DNA of 49,565 bases from positions 1 through 49,565 of the forward strand of contig CAJWHT010000017.1 in the NCBI GenBank assembly GCA_913041495.1. Direction: 5' to 3'. Source of the stretch: an uncultured Desulfobacteraceae bacterium (GTDB lineage: Bacteria; Desulfobacterota; Desulfobacteria; Desulfobacterales; Desulfobacteraceae). The position numbers were made by a program, and so were the translations under genes. Below the pieces are notes generated by a model, which had not been told where the DNA came from, searched no databases, and saw nothing but the letters and a program-made list of their open reading frames with translations. Within the stretch, counting starts at the first letter, position 1; every line of letters begins with the position of its first letter. Shown piece by piece: positions 15,942 through 26,712 of the stretch.

Positions 15942-17203
15942 ACCCCACCTTTTCTAACCAGTTTCAACCGTTTTCTTCCCTGGGTGGAAAACCCTGAGGA
16001 TTTATAATTTTGAAGAAAGCTGACTTCATATCCGTCTTTCCTCTGAATGACCTTATAGTCCTTTCCCGTAACAGATATATAATCATATCGTTTTGCCAGA
16101 TTTTTTTTCCGTTTGACCCAGGCGGCCTTGCCCATGCCGTCGGCGTAAAAATCATTGGCATAAAAGGCCGCATATTCAGCCATATCCTTGGCAGACCACG
16201 CCGCAAGCCATTGCTGAACGGTTTCAACCACGGCGATACTGTCTGATTCGTCAGATACAAGCTCTCTTGCAGCAGCCACCAAGGGAATATCGGAGGCCCC
16301 GTAAGGTTTTGCCCGTTTTTGAAAAAGATCACCCACGATCAGCGGGGTTGATCCGTTCCTGATAAAAAGCTGGCGTTTCCCCAGATACCTTTGATCTTCT
16401 TCCGTCCCCACATAAAGATCCATCAAAGCCACCAATGTGTCGCCATGGGCGTAGATCCCCTTGTTTTTTATCTGGATCCGGAAGGCCTGTTTCTTGGCCA
16501 CAGCATTCTTTCTTATGCCAAGCCAGGTTTCCCACCAGGAAATATCCGGCAGGTATTCTCCGGCATAAAATGCCAAATACTCATGATAACTGCCGGCAGA
16601 CATGGCATCGGCCCATTTATCGATAAAGGCGGATACGGCCCGCCCCTGCGCGTCAAGCGTTGACTTGGATAATTTTTCTATGGTTTCCACGATAATCAGA
16701 GGTGTGGCGTCCAGATGGATATACTCTGCCAGGGACATGATATTCTCATTTTCCAGGGCAATACACCCATTGGAATCCATAGGTTTAAGCGCCCTGTCCG
16801 TCCCGTGAATCCAAATGGCACTGCCCTGCTTTCCCTGACGCAAATCCAGAAAATTGGGATAATCCGAAGGAAAGGCCTTTTTACCGTAGACCGGCGTAAG
16901 ATATCGGTCTTCATATTCATCCTTCAGAAAATAAACCCCCTCGGGTGTTTTTTTGTCCCCCGCCTTAGACTTGGGGCCTGCCACCTCCCCTGTGGAACAG
17001 GGCACATAAAAGGAACGGGTGATTTTACCGGAGAGGGAAGAATACACATGAAGGGTCTGGGTCTTTTTTTCAACGATGATGGCGTGCTCTTTTTCCGGCA
17101 TCATCACCAGGGCTTCAGGTAAGCGGATTTCATCTGCATGTACCGGGAAACCGGCAACAGTTGCAACAACTGCCAAAATAAACGTACGGACAATGCGTTT
17201 CAC
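15905..17203 (-). CDS. csd6: Csd6-like L,D-transpeptidase/carboxypeptidase (YkuD) with two NTF2-like domains
   Basis: Secreted peptidoglycan enzyme. Residues 1-23 are a signal peptide; about 38-175 form the YkuD domain with the HGTDRALKPMDSNGCIAL signature (H133, C147 nucleophile). Two C-terminal NTF2-like domains follow, one at about 190-300 and one at about 320-432, each opening with a similar helix (WADAMSAGSYHEYLAFYAGEY and WLAAWSAKDMAEYAAFYANDF in part). Helicobacter Csd6 has a single such domain. In Helicobacter and Campylobacter (Pgp2) the enzyme removes the terminal D-Ala of tetrapeptides, making the substrate for Csd4. It lies 14 bases after ruvB and heads the cassette csd6-linker-csd4-bactofilin. 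Confidence 0.85.
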   Translation of the reverse strand: MKRIVRTFILAVVATVAGFPVHADEIRLPEALVMMPEKEHAIIVEKKTQTLHVYSSLSGKITRSFYVPCSTGEVAGPKSKAGDKKTPEGVYFLKDEYEDRYLTPVYGKKAFPSDYPNFLDLRQGKQGSAIWIHGTDRALKPMDSNGCIALENENIMSLAEYIHLDATPLIIVETIEKLSKSTLDAQGRAVSAFIDKWADAMSAGSYHEYLAFYAGEYLPDISWWETWLGIRKNAVAKKQAFRIQIKNKGIYAHGDTLVALMDLYVGTEEDQRYLGKRQLFIRNGSTPLIVGDLFQKRAKPYGASDIPLVAAARELVSDESDSIAVVETVQQWLAAWSAKDMAEYAAFYANDFYADGMGKAAWVKRKKNLAKRYDYISVTGKDYKVIQRKDGYEVSFLQNYKSSGFSTQGRKRLKLVRKGGVWKIYRENWKGK

Positions 17204-17217
17204 TCTAACATACCTGT

Positions 17218-18261
17218 CTATTTGGATTTCAAATCCAGTTTCAAATGCCGGCAGGCGGCTTCAGACGCCCGCCTCCCGCTGGAAGTCCTTAACACCAACC
17301 CGATCTTCAGCAGATAGGGCTCCACCACATCCACCAATGTATCGGTTTCTTCCTGAAGGGTGGCGGCGATGGCTTCAATCCCTACCGGGCCGCCGTTGTA
17401 AAAGGATATAATCGTTTTCAGATAACTCCGGTCAAGCCGTGTGAGTCCCAAGTTGTCAATGCCCTCTAAAACCAGTGCCTCTTCCACGCAGGAAATGGAA
17501 ACCTGCCCGTCATATTTCACCTGGGCATAATCGCGCACCCTTTTCAACAGGCGGTTTGCCACCCTCGGGGTACCTCGGGAGCGTCTGGCAAGCGCCATGG
17601 CCCCTTCATCGGAAATACGGGTGCTCAGTATGGCGGCAGATCGCTTGATGATCACCATGAGTTGTTCATCCGAGTAAAAATCAAGGGTCCGAAAAATGCC
17701 GAAACGGTCACGAAGCGGCGCCGAAAGCAACCCGACCCGCGTGGTTGCCCCGATAAGCACGAACTGCTTCAGGCGGAATCTGTGGCTTCTGGCATGAATC
17801 CCCTTGTCGAAAACGAAATCAACTGCAAAATCCTCCATGGCGGGATAAAGAAACTCTTCCACCACTTTCGGAATACGGTGAATTTCATCCACAAACAGGA
17901 TATCTCCCTCACCGAGATGGGTAAGGATTCCCACCAGGTCGCCGCCCTTTTCCAGGGTCGGTCCGGATGTTACCGTCAACTCCCGCCCCATTTCATTGGC
18001 GATGATATGTGAAACCGTTGTTTTGCCAAGCCCCGGCGGACCGTGGAGCAGGATATGATCCAGGGGTTCGTTGCGTAATTTGGCTGCCTGGATGGCGATT
18101 TTGAGGGTATCCACCGCATCTTTCTGGCCGATGTAATCGTCAAAACGGGTAGGTCTTAGCGAGACAATATCAGGGGATCTGTCCTCCTGGGCCAGGTGTT
18201 CGGAAACCACCCCTTTTTTATCTGAATTGTCCGAGGAAAAGGTGATGATATCCGAGTCCAT
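17218..18261 (-). CDS. ruvB: Holliday junction branch-migration ATPase RuvB
   Basis: AAA+ hexameric motor that moves Holliday junctions with RuvA. Walker A is GPPGLGKTT at 74-82, Walker B LFVDEIHR with D125/E126, and sensor 1 GATTRVG at 171-177. The C-terminal winged-helix domain includes [12 protein letters not shown]. Length 347 residues. The start ATG is two bases after the ruvA stop, consistent with a ruvC-ruvA-ruvB operon. Confidence 0.97.
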   Translation of the reverse strand: MDSDIITFSSDNSDKKGVVSEHLAQEDRSPDIVSLRPTRFDDYIGQKDAVDTLKIAIQAAKLRNEPLDHILLHGPPGLGKTTVSHIIANEMGRELTVTSGPTLEKGGDLVGILTHLGEGDILFVDEIHRIPKVVEEFLYPAMEDFAVDFVFDKGIHARSHRFRLKQFVLIGATTRVGLLSAPLRDRFGIFRTLDFYSDEQLMVIIKRSAAILSTRISDEGAMALARRSRGTPRVANRLLKRVRDYAQVKYDGQVSISCVEEALVLEGIDNLGLTRLDRSYLKTIISFYNGGPVGIEAIAATLQEETDTLVDVVEPYLLKIGLVLRTSSGRRASEAACRHLKLDLKSK

Positions 18262-18263
18262 GC

Positions 18264-18896
18264 TTAACGGCTCTCCTTGTAAATTTCATCAAATAGATCT
18301 TCAGGCGTTGAAATACCCGGATTCCTTTCAAACGCCTCTTTGATCATCCGCCGGGCAGACGCCGGGGAATGGCCGAGCTGTTCAACAAGAACATCTCCCA
18401 CCTGTTGGGAGATATCTTCTTTTTCCATTGCGATTTCCGGTTCCGGAGCGTCCGGTGCATCCGCAACAACACTTCCTGCGAACATCGACACTTTCCCATG
18501 GAGGGTGGCAATGATTTTCTCAGCCGTGCGTTTTCCGATCCCGGATAGTTGGGATAAAAACGCCGTATCTTTATCCTCAATAGCCCTTGCGACCTGGGCC
18601 ACCGGTTTGGTCAGGGCCTTGATCGCCTTCATGGGGCCAATGGCCGCCACTGTGATAAAAAGCTGAAAAAACGCCTTATCATCCGGTGATAAAAATCCGA
18701 TCAGGACGGGTTTCGGCTGGCGCTCCGTTACGTGGTAATAGATAAACAAGGAGACGCTGCCGGAAACTGCTGATTCGGCCATGGTTCTTTCAAGGGTGAT
18801 CGGGTCTAAAAGCACCTCATACCCAATCCCGCCGGCCTTTATAAGAATACCGTCCGGCTCCCTGCAAAGGATTTCCCCTTCAATATATCCGATCAT
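18264..18896 (-). CDS. ruvA: Holliday junction branch-migration protein RuvA
   Basis: Tetrameric junction-binding protein that loads RuvB. It begins MIGYIEGEI, has the OB-fold, then helix-hairpin-helix segments including [13 protein letters not shown] (about 117-129), and a C-terminal domain III (about 160-210) that contacts RuvB. Length 210 residues. Its ATG overlaps the ruvC stop by four bases. Confidence 0.96.
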   Translation of the reverse strand: MIGYIEGEILCREPDGILIKAGGIGYEVLLDPITLERTMAESAVSGSVSLFIYYHVTERQPKPVLIGFLSPDDKAFFQLFITVAAIGPMKAIKALTKPVAQVARAIEDKDTAFLSQLSGIGKRTAEKIIATLHGKVSMFAGSVVADAPDAPEPEIAMEKEDISQQVGDVLVEQLGHSPASARRMIKEAFERNPGISTPEDLFDEIYKESR

Positions 18897-19378
18897 CCCT
18901 CTTTTCCGTACCTGTACAAACCGGTAATTGCCAATCCAAGTGCATCAGACGAATGAAAGGGCCGGATCGGGCTGCCATGATTTAACAGGTTCCGGACCGA
19001 TCTTTCCACCTGGTGTTTATCCGCGCCACCGTTACCGGTAACGATCTTTTTGACCTCCCGCACAGATACTTCCCGTATCTGCGCGCCTGCCTTGAACGCC
19101 GCCAGCAGCAGCACTCCTGAAACTTTTCCCAACATAATACCCGATCCCGGGTATTTTTCAAGGGAGTAAATATCCTCGATCACCACAAGGTCGGGCTGTT
19201 GCTGTTCCAGAAAAGCTTTGGTTTTTGAATAGATGTGACTGAGACGGACCTGGGGGGCATCTTTGGCATCCGTGGAGATGCTGCCGAATGAATATTCGTG
19301 AATATTCAGGTTCTCACCCAGAACAACACCAATCCCCGTACCGGCCAGTCCAGGATCAATCCCGACGATCTTTTTCAT
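18893..19378 (-). CDS. ruvC: Crossover junction endodeoxyribonuclease RuvC
   Basis: Dimeric resolvase that cuts Holliday junctions. The acidic active-site residues are visible: D8 in GIDPGLAGTG, E68 in VVIEDIY, and the C-terminal HSSDALGLAI segment. Length 161 residues. It lies 12 bases after cpoB, so the ruv genes may be read from the tol-pal side as well. Confidence 0.95.
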   Translation of the reverse strand: MKKIVGIDPGLAGTGIGVVLGENLNIHEYSFGSISTDAKDAPQVRLSHIYSKTKAFLEQQQPDLVVIEDIYSLEKYPGSGIMLGKVSGVLLLAAFKAGAQIREVSVREVKKIVTGNGGADKHQVERSVRNLLNHGSPIRPFHSSDALGLAITGLYRYGKEG

Positions 19379-19390
19379 GGAGTGGGGAAT

Positions 19391-20239
19391 CTAATTCAAG
19401 CCTTTGAGCTTCTCCCGGGCATATTGTGCTTCCTTGGAGTCCGGGTGACGCTTGATCAGTTCCTTGAGTATCAGACGGGCGTTGGCCTTTTCCCCGAGGG
19501 CGGCAAAGGCGTATCCTTGCTTCAGACGTGCGGCGGCAGTTTTATTGGACTTGGGATAATTTTCCAAGACCTTCTGGTATTCAAGGATCGCTTTTTCATA
19601 CCACTTTTCCGCGTAATAACTGTCCGCGATCCAGAATCTTGCGTTGTCCGCCTTGGATGAATTGGGAAACTTATTTATAAAGTTCTCAAATTGTATCCTG
19701 GCGTTTTCCTTGTCCCCCTGGTCAAACATTTTTTTTGCCAGGTCGTAGAGAGCCTGTTCGGAATCCGGGCTGACAGGGGTCTCGGAGGGGGTACCCACAT
19801 CTGGCTCAAGGGCCTCGGTAGGTTCAAACCCCATATATTTTTCAAGGGCAATCACCTTTTCAAAATTTCTTGAAATCGCATTATCCAGACGCGTCAGTTC
19901 CTTTTCAAGGCTCTCCTGCCGGGCCTGCCCGCGGGTGCCCAGATTGTGCCGCAGCTCCTCGATAAGCCCCTCAATCTGATAGAACTTTTCCCTGAGTTGC
20001 TCAATTTCGTATTTGACTTCCGCGTAATTCTCCCTGGTGGTTTTCGAAGAGTCCTCAAGATCCCCTTTGATCCGTTCAAGATCTTTTCCGGCAGAGGCGC
20101 TCGCCCGCTGTGCAGATGCCAGCCGATTATTTTCCATTTCAATGGCGGCAACCCTGCGTTCCAACACTTTGTACTGGTCCGGAGCCACGCAGCCGGCCAC
20201 GAGAAGACCAAAACACACCATACAAAGAAAACGTTTCAT
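19391..20239 (-). CDS. cpoB: Tol-Pal accessory protein CpoB/YbgF (lipoprotein form)
   Basis: Periplasmic partner of the Tol-Pal system that couples outer-membrane constriction to septal wall synthesis. Residues 1-17 are a lipoprotein signal ending in the lipobox LVAGC. A coiled-coil region (about 22-130) corresponds to the YbgF trimerisation part, although longer than in E. coli. Tetratricopeptide repeats cover about 160-282 (ALYDLAKKMFDQGDKENA, then two more). A lipobox rather than a plain signal peptide differs from E. coli CpoB. A hairpin separates it from pal. Confidence 0.88.
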   Translation of the reverse strand: MKRFLCMVCFGLLVAGCVAPDQYKVLERRVAAIEMENNRLASAQRASASAGKDLERIKGDLEDSSKTTRENYAEVKYEIEQLREKFYQIEGLIEELRHNLGTRGQARQESLEKELTRLDNAISRNFEKVIALEKYMGFEPTEALEPDVGTPSETPVSPDSEQALYDLAKKMFDQGDKENARIQFENFINKFPNSSKADNARFWIADSYYAEKWYEKAILEYQKVLENYPKSNKTAAARLKQGYAFAALGEKANARLILKELIKRHPDSKEAQYAREKLKGLN

Positions 20240-20269
20240 AACATACTCCAGGGAAGAATAATTAAAACA

Positions 20270-20303
20270 CCGGGCACACCCGGATTAAACCGGCTGTGCC
20301 CGG
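20270..20303 (-). terminator. Hairpin between pal and cpoB, possible partial terminator
   Basis: CCGGGCACA (20270-20278) pairs with TGTGCCCGG (20295-20303); inside it a CCGG/CCGG stem closes on a six-base loop after a C/C mismatch. Read leftward, TGTTTTAATTATT follows, a weak T tract. It could reduce read-through from pal into cpoB and the ruv genes. Confidence 0.5.
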
Positions 20304-20328
20304 AAAAAAACAAAACCTGCAAATAAAA

Positions 20329-20898
20329 TTATTTGATGACGAATTGCGCCCGTCTGTTTTTACGGTAGGCTTCTTCAGTCATTCCCGGATCAAGGGGCTT
20401 TTCTTCACCAAAGCTGATCATGGTCAGACGCGCTGCAGAAACCCCCAGGTCCACCAGATAATTCTTTGCTGCCCGGGCACGCCGTTCACCCAATGCAAGG
20501 TTATAATCCGTGGTACCCCGCTCATCACAATGCCCTTCGATGGTCACTTTAGCCATGGGATTGGCATTCAGCCATTCGGCCTTTTCCTTGAGCAGCATCT
20601 TTGCCATGGCGTTGAGTTCAGCACTGTCAAATTCAAAATGGATGTTCTGATTCTCAAAACGGTTCTTGGCAGCTGCGATTTTAGCCGCTTTTTCCCTGGC
20701 CATTTTTTCTTCAATTTCCTGCTGTTTGATACGTTCCGCTTCTGCTGCCGCTTTTTCTGCCGCTGCAGCTTCGGCTGCCGCCTGGTCCTCAATGGTAGTG
20801 GATTCAGACACTACTTTTTTCTGGGCACAGGAAACCGTCATAAAAAGTCCTGCCACCAGCACGGCCATCAACAGATTCATCCACAAATTTCTTTTCAT
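20329..20898 (-). CDS. pal: Peptidoglycan-associated lipoprotein Pal
   Basis: Outer-membrane lipoprotein whose OmpA-like domain binds peptidoglycan and TolB. Signal peptide to about residue 23 ends MTVSC, with Cys as lipidation site. An Ala/Glu/Lys-rich helical linker (about 35-80) precedes the OmpA domain (about 82-189) containing IHFEFDSAEL, IEGHCDERGT and the ERRARAAKNYL helix. Length 189; the helical linker is longer than in E. coli Pal. Confidence 0.96.
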   Translation of the reverse strand: MKRNLWMNLLMAVLVAGLFMTVSCAQKKVVSESTTIEDQAAAEAAAAEKAAAEAERIKQQEIEEKMAREKAAKIAAAKNRFENQNIHFEFDSAELNAMAKMLLKEKAEWLNANPMAKVTIEGHCDERGTTDYNLALGERRARAAKNYLVDLGVSAARLTMISFGEEKPLDPGMTEEAYRKNRRAQFVIK

Positions 20899-20955
20899 TA
20901 CGCCTCCTTAATGGTTACTCAATTATTATGTAAAAACGTATAAACCCTTAAATTA

Positions 20956-22299
20956 TCAATCGTCCCAGGTCTTGAATGCCGCGGACCAGCTTGGCTGGCT
21001 TTGCTGCCCTTTCATGTGCAGCAGCCGCCGCTGATCCTTGCCTGCGGCAGTCATGACAAACAGCCGGGAAACACCGCCCTGCCGGTTGGATTTAAAGGCA
21101 ATCAGGCTGCCGTCCGGTGACCAGGTCGGGTCTTCATTGTCTCCCTGATCCATTGTCAGCTGCACCGGGGCTCCGGCCCCGGGGTCAACGCTCATGACAA
21201 ATATATTAATTCTATTTTTCTCAATGCCTACGTAGGCAATTTTTTTTCCGTCCGGGGACCAGGCTGGCGAGGTATTATAGCGGCCTTCAAACGTTACCCT
21301 GCCGACCTCTCCGGTTTCAAGGTTCTGTATGTATATTTGAGGTGTGCCCCCCCTGCTGGAGGTAAAGGCGATTTGCTTACCGTCCGGTGAGAACCTGGGT
21401 GAGACATTTACCCCCCAACTCTTGGTAACCCTTTTAATAATTTCTCCCTTTTTGGTCAACAAATATATTTCCTGACTCCCTGAAAAACTAAGGGTCGCCG
21501 CTAGTTTTAACTGATCCGGCATCCAGTCCGGTGCAATATTCATCCCGTCATAGTTGACGATGGCTCCCCTGTTTTCCTTAAGATGCTTAATGAAGATATC
21601 CGGCTTTCCCTGGGCGTAAGAAACATACGCCAGCCACTGGCCGTCGTGTGACCAGGCAGGAGACAAGGAGATGCTGTTATGCCGGGTGATCCGCCGGGGA
21701 TTATGCCCGTCAAAATCAGCAATATAAATTTCCTTATTTCCGTTCACCGTTGAGACAAATGAAATTTGACTGCCGAACACACCGTAGTTGCCCGTCAGCT
21801 CAAAGGACAGTTCTGAGCAGAACCGATGAATCGTGGACCGAATTTTTTCTTTACCGACACTGTGATACCTTCGCCCAAGAAGTAATTTGGTGTTCAGGGT
21901 GTCAAACAGCCTAAGTTCAAGCATGTAAAGCCCCTGCTCTGCTTTAATCCCCCCTGTGATCAACAGGTCCGCACCGATGCCGGTCCAATCCCTAAAATTG
22001 ATCTGCCCCAGGGCGATCCCTGTTTCGGCGGGATCAGACAAAAACGCGTTGGCATTCATCACTTCCAGATATCCGGTAAAATCCAGTGCATCCCTAAGTA
22101 TCTGTTCGGCCCGTGCCCCTTCCCGGATTTCATCTTCAGCCGTGTTAAAGGCTTTAAACCGCGTCACGGCAATGGGAGTTTTCTTTAAAAAAGGATCGCT
22201 TATATTAATGTAGTCATATTCTTTGGCTACGGCAGATGTGACGGATAATAAAAGCAGAATTCCCACAAGTGTGGCAGTTGCCATTGAATAATGTTTCAT
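20956..22299 (-). CDS. tolB: Tol-Pal system beta-propeller protein TolB
   Basis: Periplasmic protein that shuttles between Pal and TolA. Signal peptide of about 25 residues (TLVGILLLLSVTSAVA), N-terminal domain (about 30-165), then a six-bladed propeller whose repeats show the usual SPAWSHDG, SPRFSPDGKQIAF, SPAWSPDGKKIAY and PTWSPDGSLIAF blocks. Length 447. It lies between tolA and pal as in most Proteobacteria. Confidence 0.96.
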   Translation of the reverse strand: MKHYSMATATLVGILLLLSVTSAVAKEYDYINISDPFLKKTPIAVTRFKAFNTAEDEIREGARAEQILRDALDFTGYLEVMNANAFLSDPAETGIALGQINFRDWTGIGADLLITGGIKAEQGLYMLELRLFDTLNTKLLLGRRYHSVGKEKIRSTIHRFCSELSFELTGNYGVFGSQISFVSTVNGNKEIYIADFDGHNPRRITRHNSISLSPAWSHDGQWLAYVSYAQGKPDIFIKHLKENRGAIVNYDGMNIAPDWMPDQLKLAATLSFSGSQEIYLLTKKGEIIKRVTKSWGVNVSPRFSPDGKQIAFTSSRGGTPQIYIQNLETGEVGRVTFEGRYNTSPAWSPDGKKIAYVGIEKNRINIFVMSVDPGAGAPVQLTMDQGDNEDPTWSPDGSLIAFKSNRQGGVSRLFVMTAAGKDQRRLLHMKGQQSQPSWSAAFKTWDD

Positions 22300-22337
22300 T
22301 GTCTTACTTCGGCTCCTTTTTTACGCACCAAAAAATT

Positions 22338-23267
22338 TTATTTCAACCCCTTGGGGGTAAACCCTAGAACAACGTCGTAGGAGGTCATCCCCGGCGGTAA
22401 TTCCGGTAATGGGTTGGATCTTCTCACCGCCTTTTTTGCCGACTCGTCCAAATATTGATTTCCGGACCTGGTTTCATAAGAGATATCCCTTATCTCACCA
22501 CTTTTTAAAATTTTGATGAACACCCTGACCTCAAGATCCTGGTTCATTCCCGCCAGCACATCGTTGAATACCCAATTCTGGCTGATGACAGATGCAAGCA
22601 CCATCTTATAAAGTTCAAGCGGTCCCGAGCCTCTTTCACCGTAACCGCCCCCCTGGCCATTCCCCTGCCCAGCCCCCTGAGTCGCTTCGTTTTCACGGGC
22701 GGCAATGGCAGACTGCATCCGCTCAAGGGCCTGATTGATCTTTTCCTGATTTTGGGCTTCTATGCGTTTGGCCAGCTCTTGCCTGGCTTTTTCCAGTTCC
22801 TCTTCAGGATCCTTTTTGGGTTTGGGCTTGAGTTTCTGATCCTTTTTCTTTTTAACGGATTTTTTATCCCGTTCGGCGATCAGCTCCTTGATATTTTTCG
22901 GTTTCTTTTTCAGACTGATGTCCGGTTTGAGCACAGGTACAGGTGCCGGTGTTTCAGGCGGCACTTCAACCGGTTTCGCATTCAGATTCACGGACGCATC
23001 CGGCTGCGGCTGAGGCGGTTGCACAGGTGCGGGTTCAACCGCGGCGGTGCTCCCTGAAGGACCGGGGGCAAAAGAAACCAGATCCACGCGTACCACCCGG
23101 GGTTTGGGCCTTGAGAACTCGAAATCATGCCAAAAGAAAAGGCCTGTAAAAAACAATGCATGCACAACCAATGACATCAGGCAAAACAAGGTAAACTTAC
23201 GGACACCATGCCCTTGCTGCTCAGATACAAACCGATTCCGGTTTTGGATTCGCGACCGTATACCCAT
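22338..23267 (-). CDS. tolA: TolA-like energy-transducing protein (TonB-type C-terminal domain)
   Basis: Inner-membrane-anchored rod that transmits proton-motive force from TolQR to TolB/Pal. One transmembrane segment (about 24-46, FTLFCLMSLVVHALFFTGLF), a Pro-rich stretch, a Lys/Glu-rich helical rod (about 120-190) and a C-terminal TonB/TolA domain (about 215-309) with SGNQYLDESAKKAVRRS. The Gly-rich hinge GAGQGNGQGGGYG sits before the C-terminal domain. The assignment as TolA rather than TonB rests on its place between tolR and tolB. Confidence 0.88.
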   Translation of the reverse strand: MGIRSRIQNRNRFVSEQQGHGVRKFTLFCLMSLVVHALFFTGLFFWHDFEFSRPKPRVVRVDLVSFAPGPSGSTAAVEPAPVQPPQPQPDASVNLNAKPVEVPPETPAPVPVLKPDISLKKKPKNIKELIAERDKKSVKKKKDQKLKPKPKKDPEEELEKARQELAKRIEAQNQEKINQALERMQSAIAARENEATQGAGQGNGQGGGYGERGSGPLELYKMVLASVISQNWVFNDVLAGMNQDLEVRVFIKILKSGEIRDISYETRSGNQYLDESAKKAVRRSNPLPELPPGMTSYDVVLGFTPKGLK

Positions 23268-23277
23268 ATGCGTCAGA

Positions 23278-23709
23278 TCAATTTTTTTCCCGGGTGGTTT
23301 CCTGGTCTTCAGGAAGGGTGATCATCCCCAGGCTGTCCACCCCGGCTTTTTTTATCTGGGACATCACGTTGACCACCACCCCGTAGGGGACCTTTTTATC
23401 CGCCTTCAGATAGACCTGTTTTTTATCCAGGTTTTCCATGACCGCCCCCAATTTTTCGGAGAGGAAAGCGACACTGACTTCCAGGTCGTTAATATAGACT
23501 TTCAAATCGTTGTCAACAGAAACGATGAGATTATCCTCGTCAGTGGGCAGCGCCTCGGAAGACGCCGTGGGCAACTCCACATCCACCCCCTGCACCATCA
23601 TGGGCGCAGTCACCATGAAGATAATCAGCAGTACCAGCATGACATCCACAAAGGGGGTGACATTGATCTCGGACATGAGTTGGTCGTTACCGGATCCCAG
23701 CTGCATCAT
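23278..23709 (-). CDS. tolR: Tol-Pal protein TolR (ExbD family)
   Basis: Inner-membrane protein of the Tol motor. One transmembrane helix (about 18-40) follows the conserved [21 protein letters not shown], whose Asp in PFVDV is the proton-binding residue. The periplasmic part is about 100 residues. Length 143. Its start overlaps the tolQ stop by four bases. Confidence 0.93.
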   Translation of the reverse strand: MMQLGSGNDQLMSEINVTPFVDVMLVLLIIFMVTAPMMVQGVDVELPTASSEALPTDEDNLIVSVDNDLKVYINDLEVSVAFLSEKLGAVMENLDKKQVYLKADKKVPYGVVVNVMSQIKKAGVDSLGMITLPEDQETTREKN

Positions 23710-24410
23710 GCCTCCATTTTTTTCTGGATATCTCGTTCGATGATATTGAGCAGATCCGCAGAGAAACTCTGGAGTTCGGAATCGAGTACCCGGATCCGGT
23801 CAGTAAAATAGTTATAGGCAATAACCGAAGGGATGGCCACGGCCAGCCCCGCCGCGGTTGCCACAAGTGCCTCCGAGATACCCGGGGCGACGACGGCCAG
23901 ACTTGCGGAGCCGCTCAACCCGATACCCTGGAAGGTATTCATAATCCCCCATACCGTTCCGAAAAGCCCGATAAAAGGCGCGGTGTTTCCCGCTGTGGCA
24001 AGAAAGGGAACCAGCTGGGTCAAACGGCGGACTTCCACATTGATGGAACGCCGCAACGTTCTTTTAACGCTGCCCATGGCCTGGAAATATGACACTTCGG
24101 ATTTCATGGAAACCGTCCCGTCTTTTCCGTCGGATCTGGCCACCTCCATATAGGCGGTGATAAAAATCCGGGCCACCGGACTGGACCGAAGCGCCTTGGC
24201 CTTGGTAAAGGCATCCGCCAAGGTCCTGCACTGCCAGAAAACCTCGGTGAAATCCGAGGATTCCCTGTAAGCCTTCCTGATATACCTGAATTTTATGAAC
24301 ATGATCGCCCAGGAGATGATCGAAAAGAACAACAGCAAAAGCATGATAAATTTGACAACAGGTCCTGCATCATTGAGCATGTAGAGCAGGCCGACGGATT
24401 CCGCGGTCAT
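23706..24410 (-). CDS. tolQ: Tol-Pal protein TolQ (MotA/ExbB family)
   Basis: Three-helix inner-membrane proton channel subunit. Transmembrane segments at about 15-37, 135-157 and 170-195; the conserved [20 protein letters not shown] is at about 138-157. Length 234. AAGGAGAGG lies before the ATG. It is the first gene of the tolQRAB-pal-cpoB run; the acyl thioesterase YbgC, often found next to tolQ, is absent. Confidence 0.95.
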   Translation of the reverse strand: MTAESVGLLYMLNDAGPVVKFIMLLLLFFSIISWAIMFIKFRYIRKAYRESSDFTEVFWQCRTLADAFTKAKALRSSPVARIFITAYMEVARSDGKDGTVSMKSEVSYFQAMGSVKRTLRRSINVEVRRLTQLVPFLATAGNTAPFIGLFGTVWGIMNTFQGIGLSGSASLAVVAPGISEALVATAAGLAVAIPSVIAYNYFTDRIRVLDSELQSFSADLLNIIERDIQKKMEA

Positions 24411-24474
24411 AAACCCCTCTCCTTATCGTTATTTTTTCCTTGGGAAACATACCAAAAACCCAACAATAAATCTA

Positions 24475-24502
24475 CGTATATGAGCAATACCAATAAAGTC
24501 AA
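24475..24502 (-). promoter_or_regulatory. Probable sigma-70 promoter of the tol-pal operon
   Basis: Read leftward: TTGACT (24502-24497), 16 bases, TATACG (24480-24475). It sits directly between the groEL terminator and the tolQ start, with a leader of about 60 bases. Confidence 0.5.
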
Positions 24503-24504
24503 CA

Positions 24505-24540
24505 CGAAAAAGCCCCTTTGCGTAAAGCAAAGGGGCTTTT
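24505..24540 (-). terminator. Rho-independent terminator of groES-groEL
   Basis: A perfect 14-bp stem (24508-24521 with 24527-24540, G+C core GCCCC/GGGGC, five-base loop). Read leftward, the 3' arm runs into five T. It is 50 bases after the groEL stop and 100 bases before tolQ. Confidence 0.88.
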
Positions 24541-24589
24541 AGTGCTTACTTAACGGCAAATGACGTTAGGCAGATATGAATACCCTATC

Positions 24590-26266
<1,677 letters not shown>

Positions 26267-26336
26267 TTATTTCGCTTCAATTCAACGTGCCAGACTCAAT
26301 AAAACCGGCAGATCAACGCATCAAGCGTAAGTCGTC

Positions 26337-26624
26337 TTACTCGACAACGCCGAGAACATCGTCCTGGCGCATGATCAGATAATCAATGCCGTCGATTTTA
26401 ACTTCAGTGCCACCGTACTTGCTGAACAATACGCGATCCCCAACCTTTACATCCATGGGAAGCAGCTTGCCGTCTTCACCCATGCGGCCGTTACCTGTGG
26501 CAACAACCTTGCCTTCCGCGGGTTTTTCTTTAGCAGTATCGGGGATAATGATGCCGCCTTTGGTTTTTTCATCTTCTTCAACACGTTCAACCAGAATTCT
26601 GTCGCTAAGTGGTCTCAGACTCAT
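26337..26624 (-). CDS. groS: Co-chaperonin GroES (10 kDa)
   Basis: Heptameric lid for GroEL. The 95 residues include the mobile loop ([19 protein letters not shown] in part, about 17-35) and the roof and core segments ([15 protein letters not shown]). AAAGGAG lies before the ATG. No CIRCE inverted repeat (HrcA operator) is seen in the 88 bases upstream; a TTGAAT and a TATAAA are present but badly spaced for sigma-70, so heat control may be by another route. Confidence 0.97.
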   Translation of the reverse strand: MSLRPLSDRILVERVEEDEKTKGGIIIPDTAKEKPAEGKVVATGNGRMGEDGKLLPMDVKVGDRVLFSKYGGTEVKIDGIDYLIMRQDDVLGVVE

Positions 26625-26712
26625 GATACAATTCTCCTTTAATATTAACGTTTGTTCATAAATTTTATAGGTCTAGGTAAATTCAACTCCATTCAGCGGA
26701 TGTATCTTTTTT

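Noticed and set aside
22338-23267. TonB instead of TolA
   Set aside because: The C-terminal domain alone could be either, but the gene sits between tolR and tolB with a long helical rod.
26625-26712. CIRCE/HrcA operator before groES
   Set aside because: No TTAGCACTC-N9-GAGTGCTAA or near match is present.
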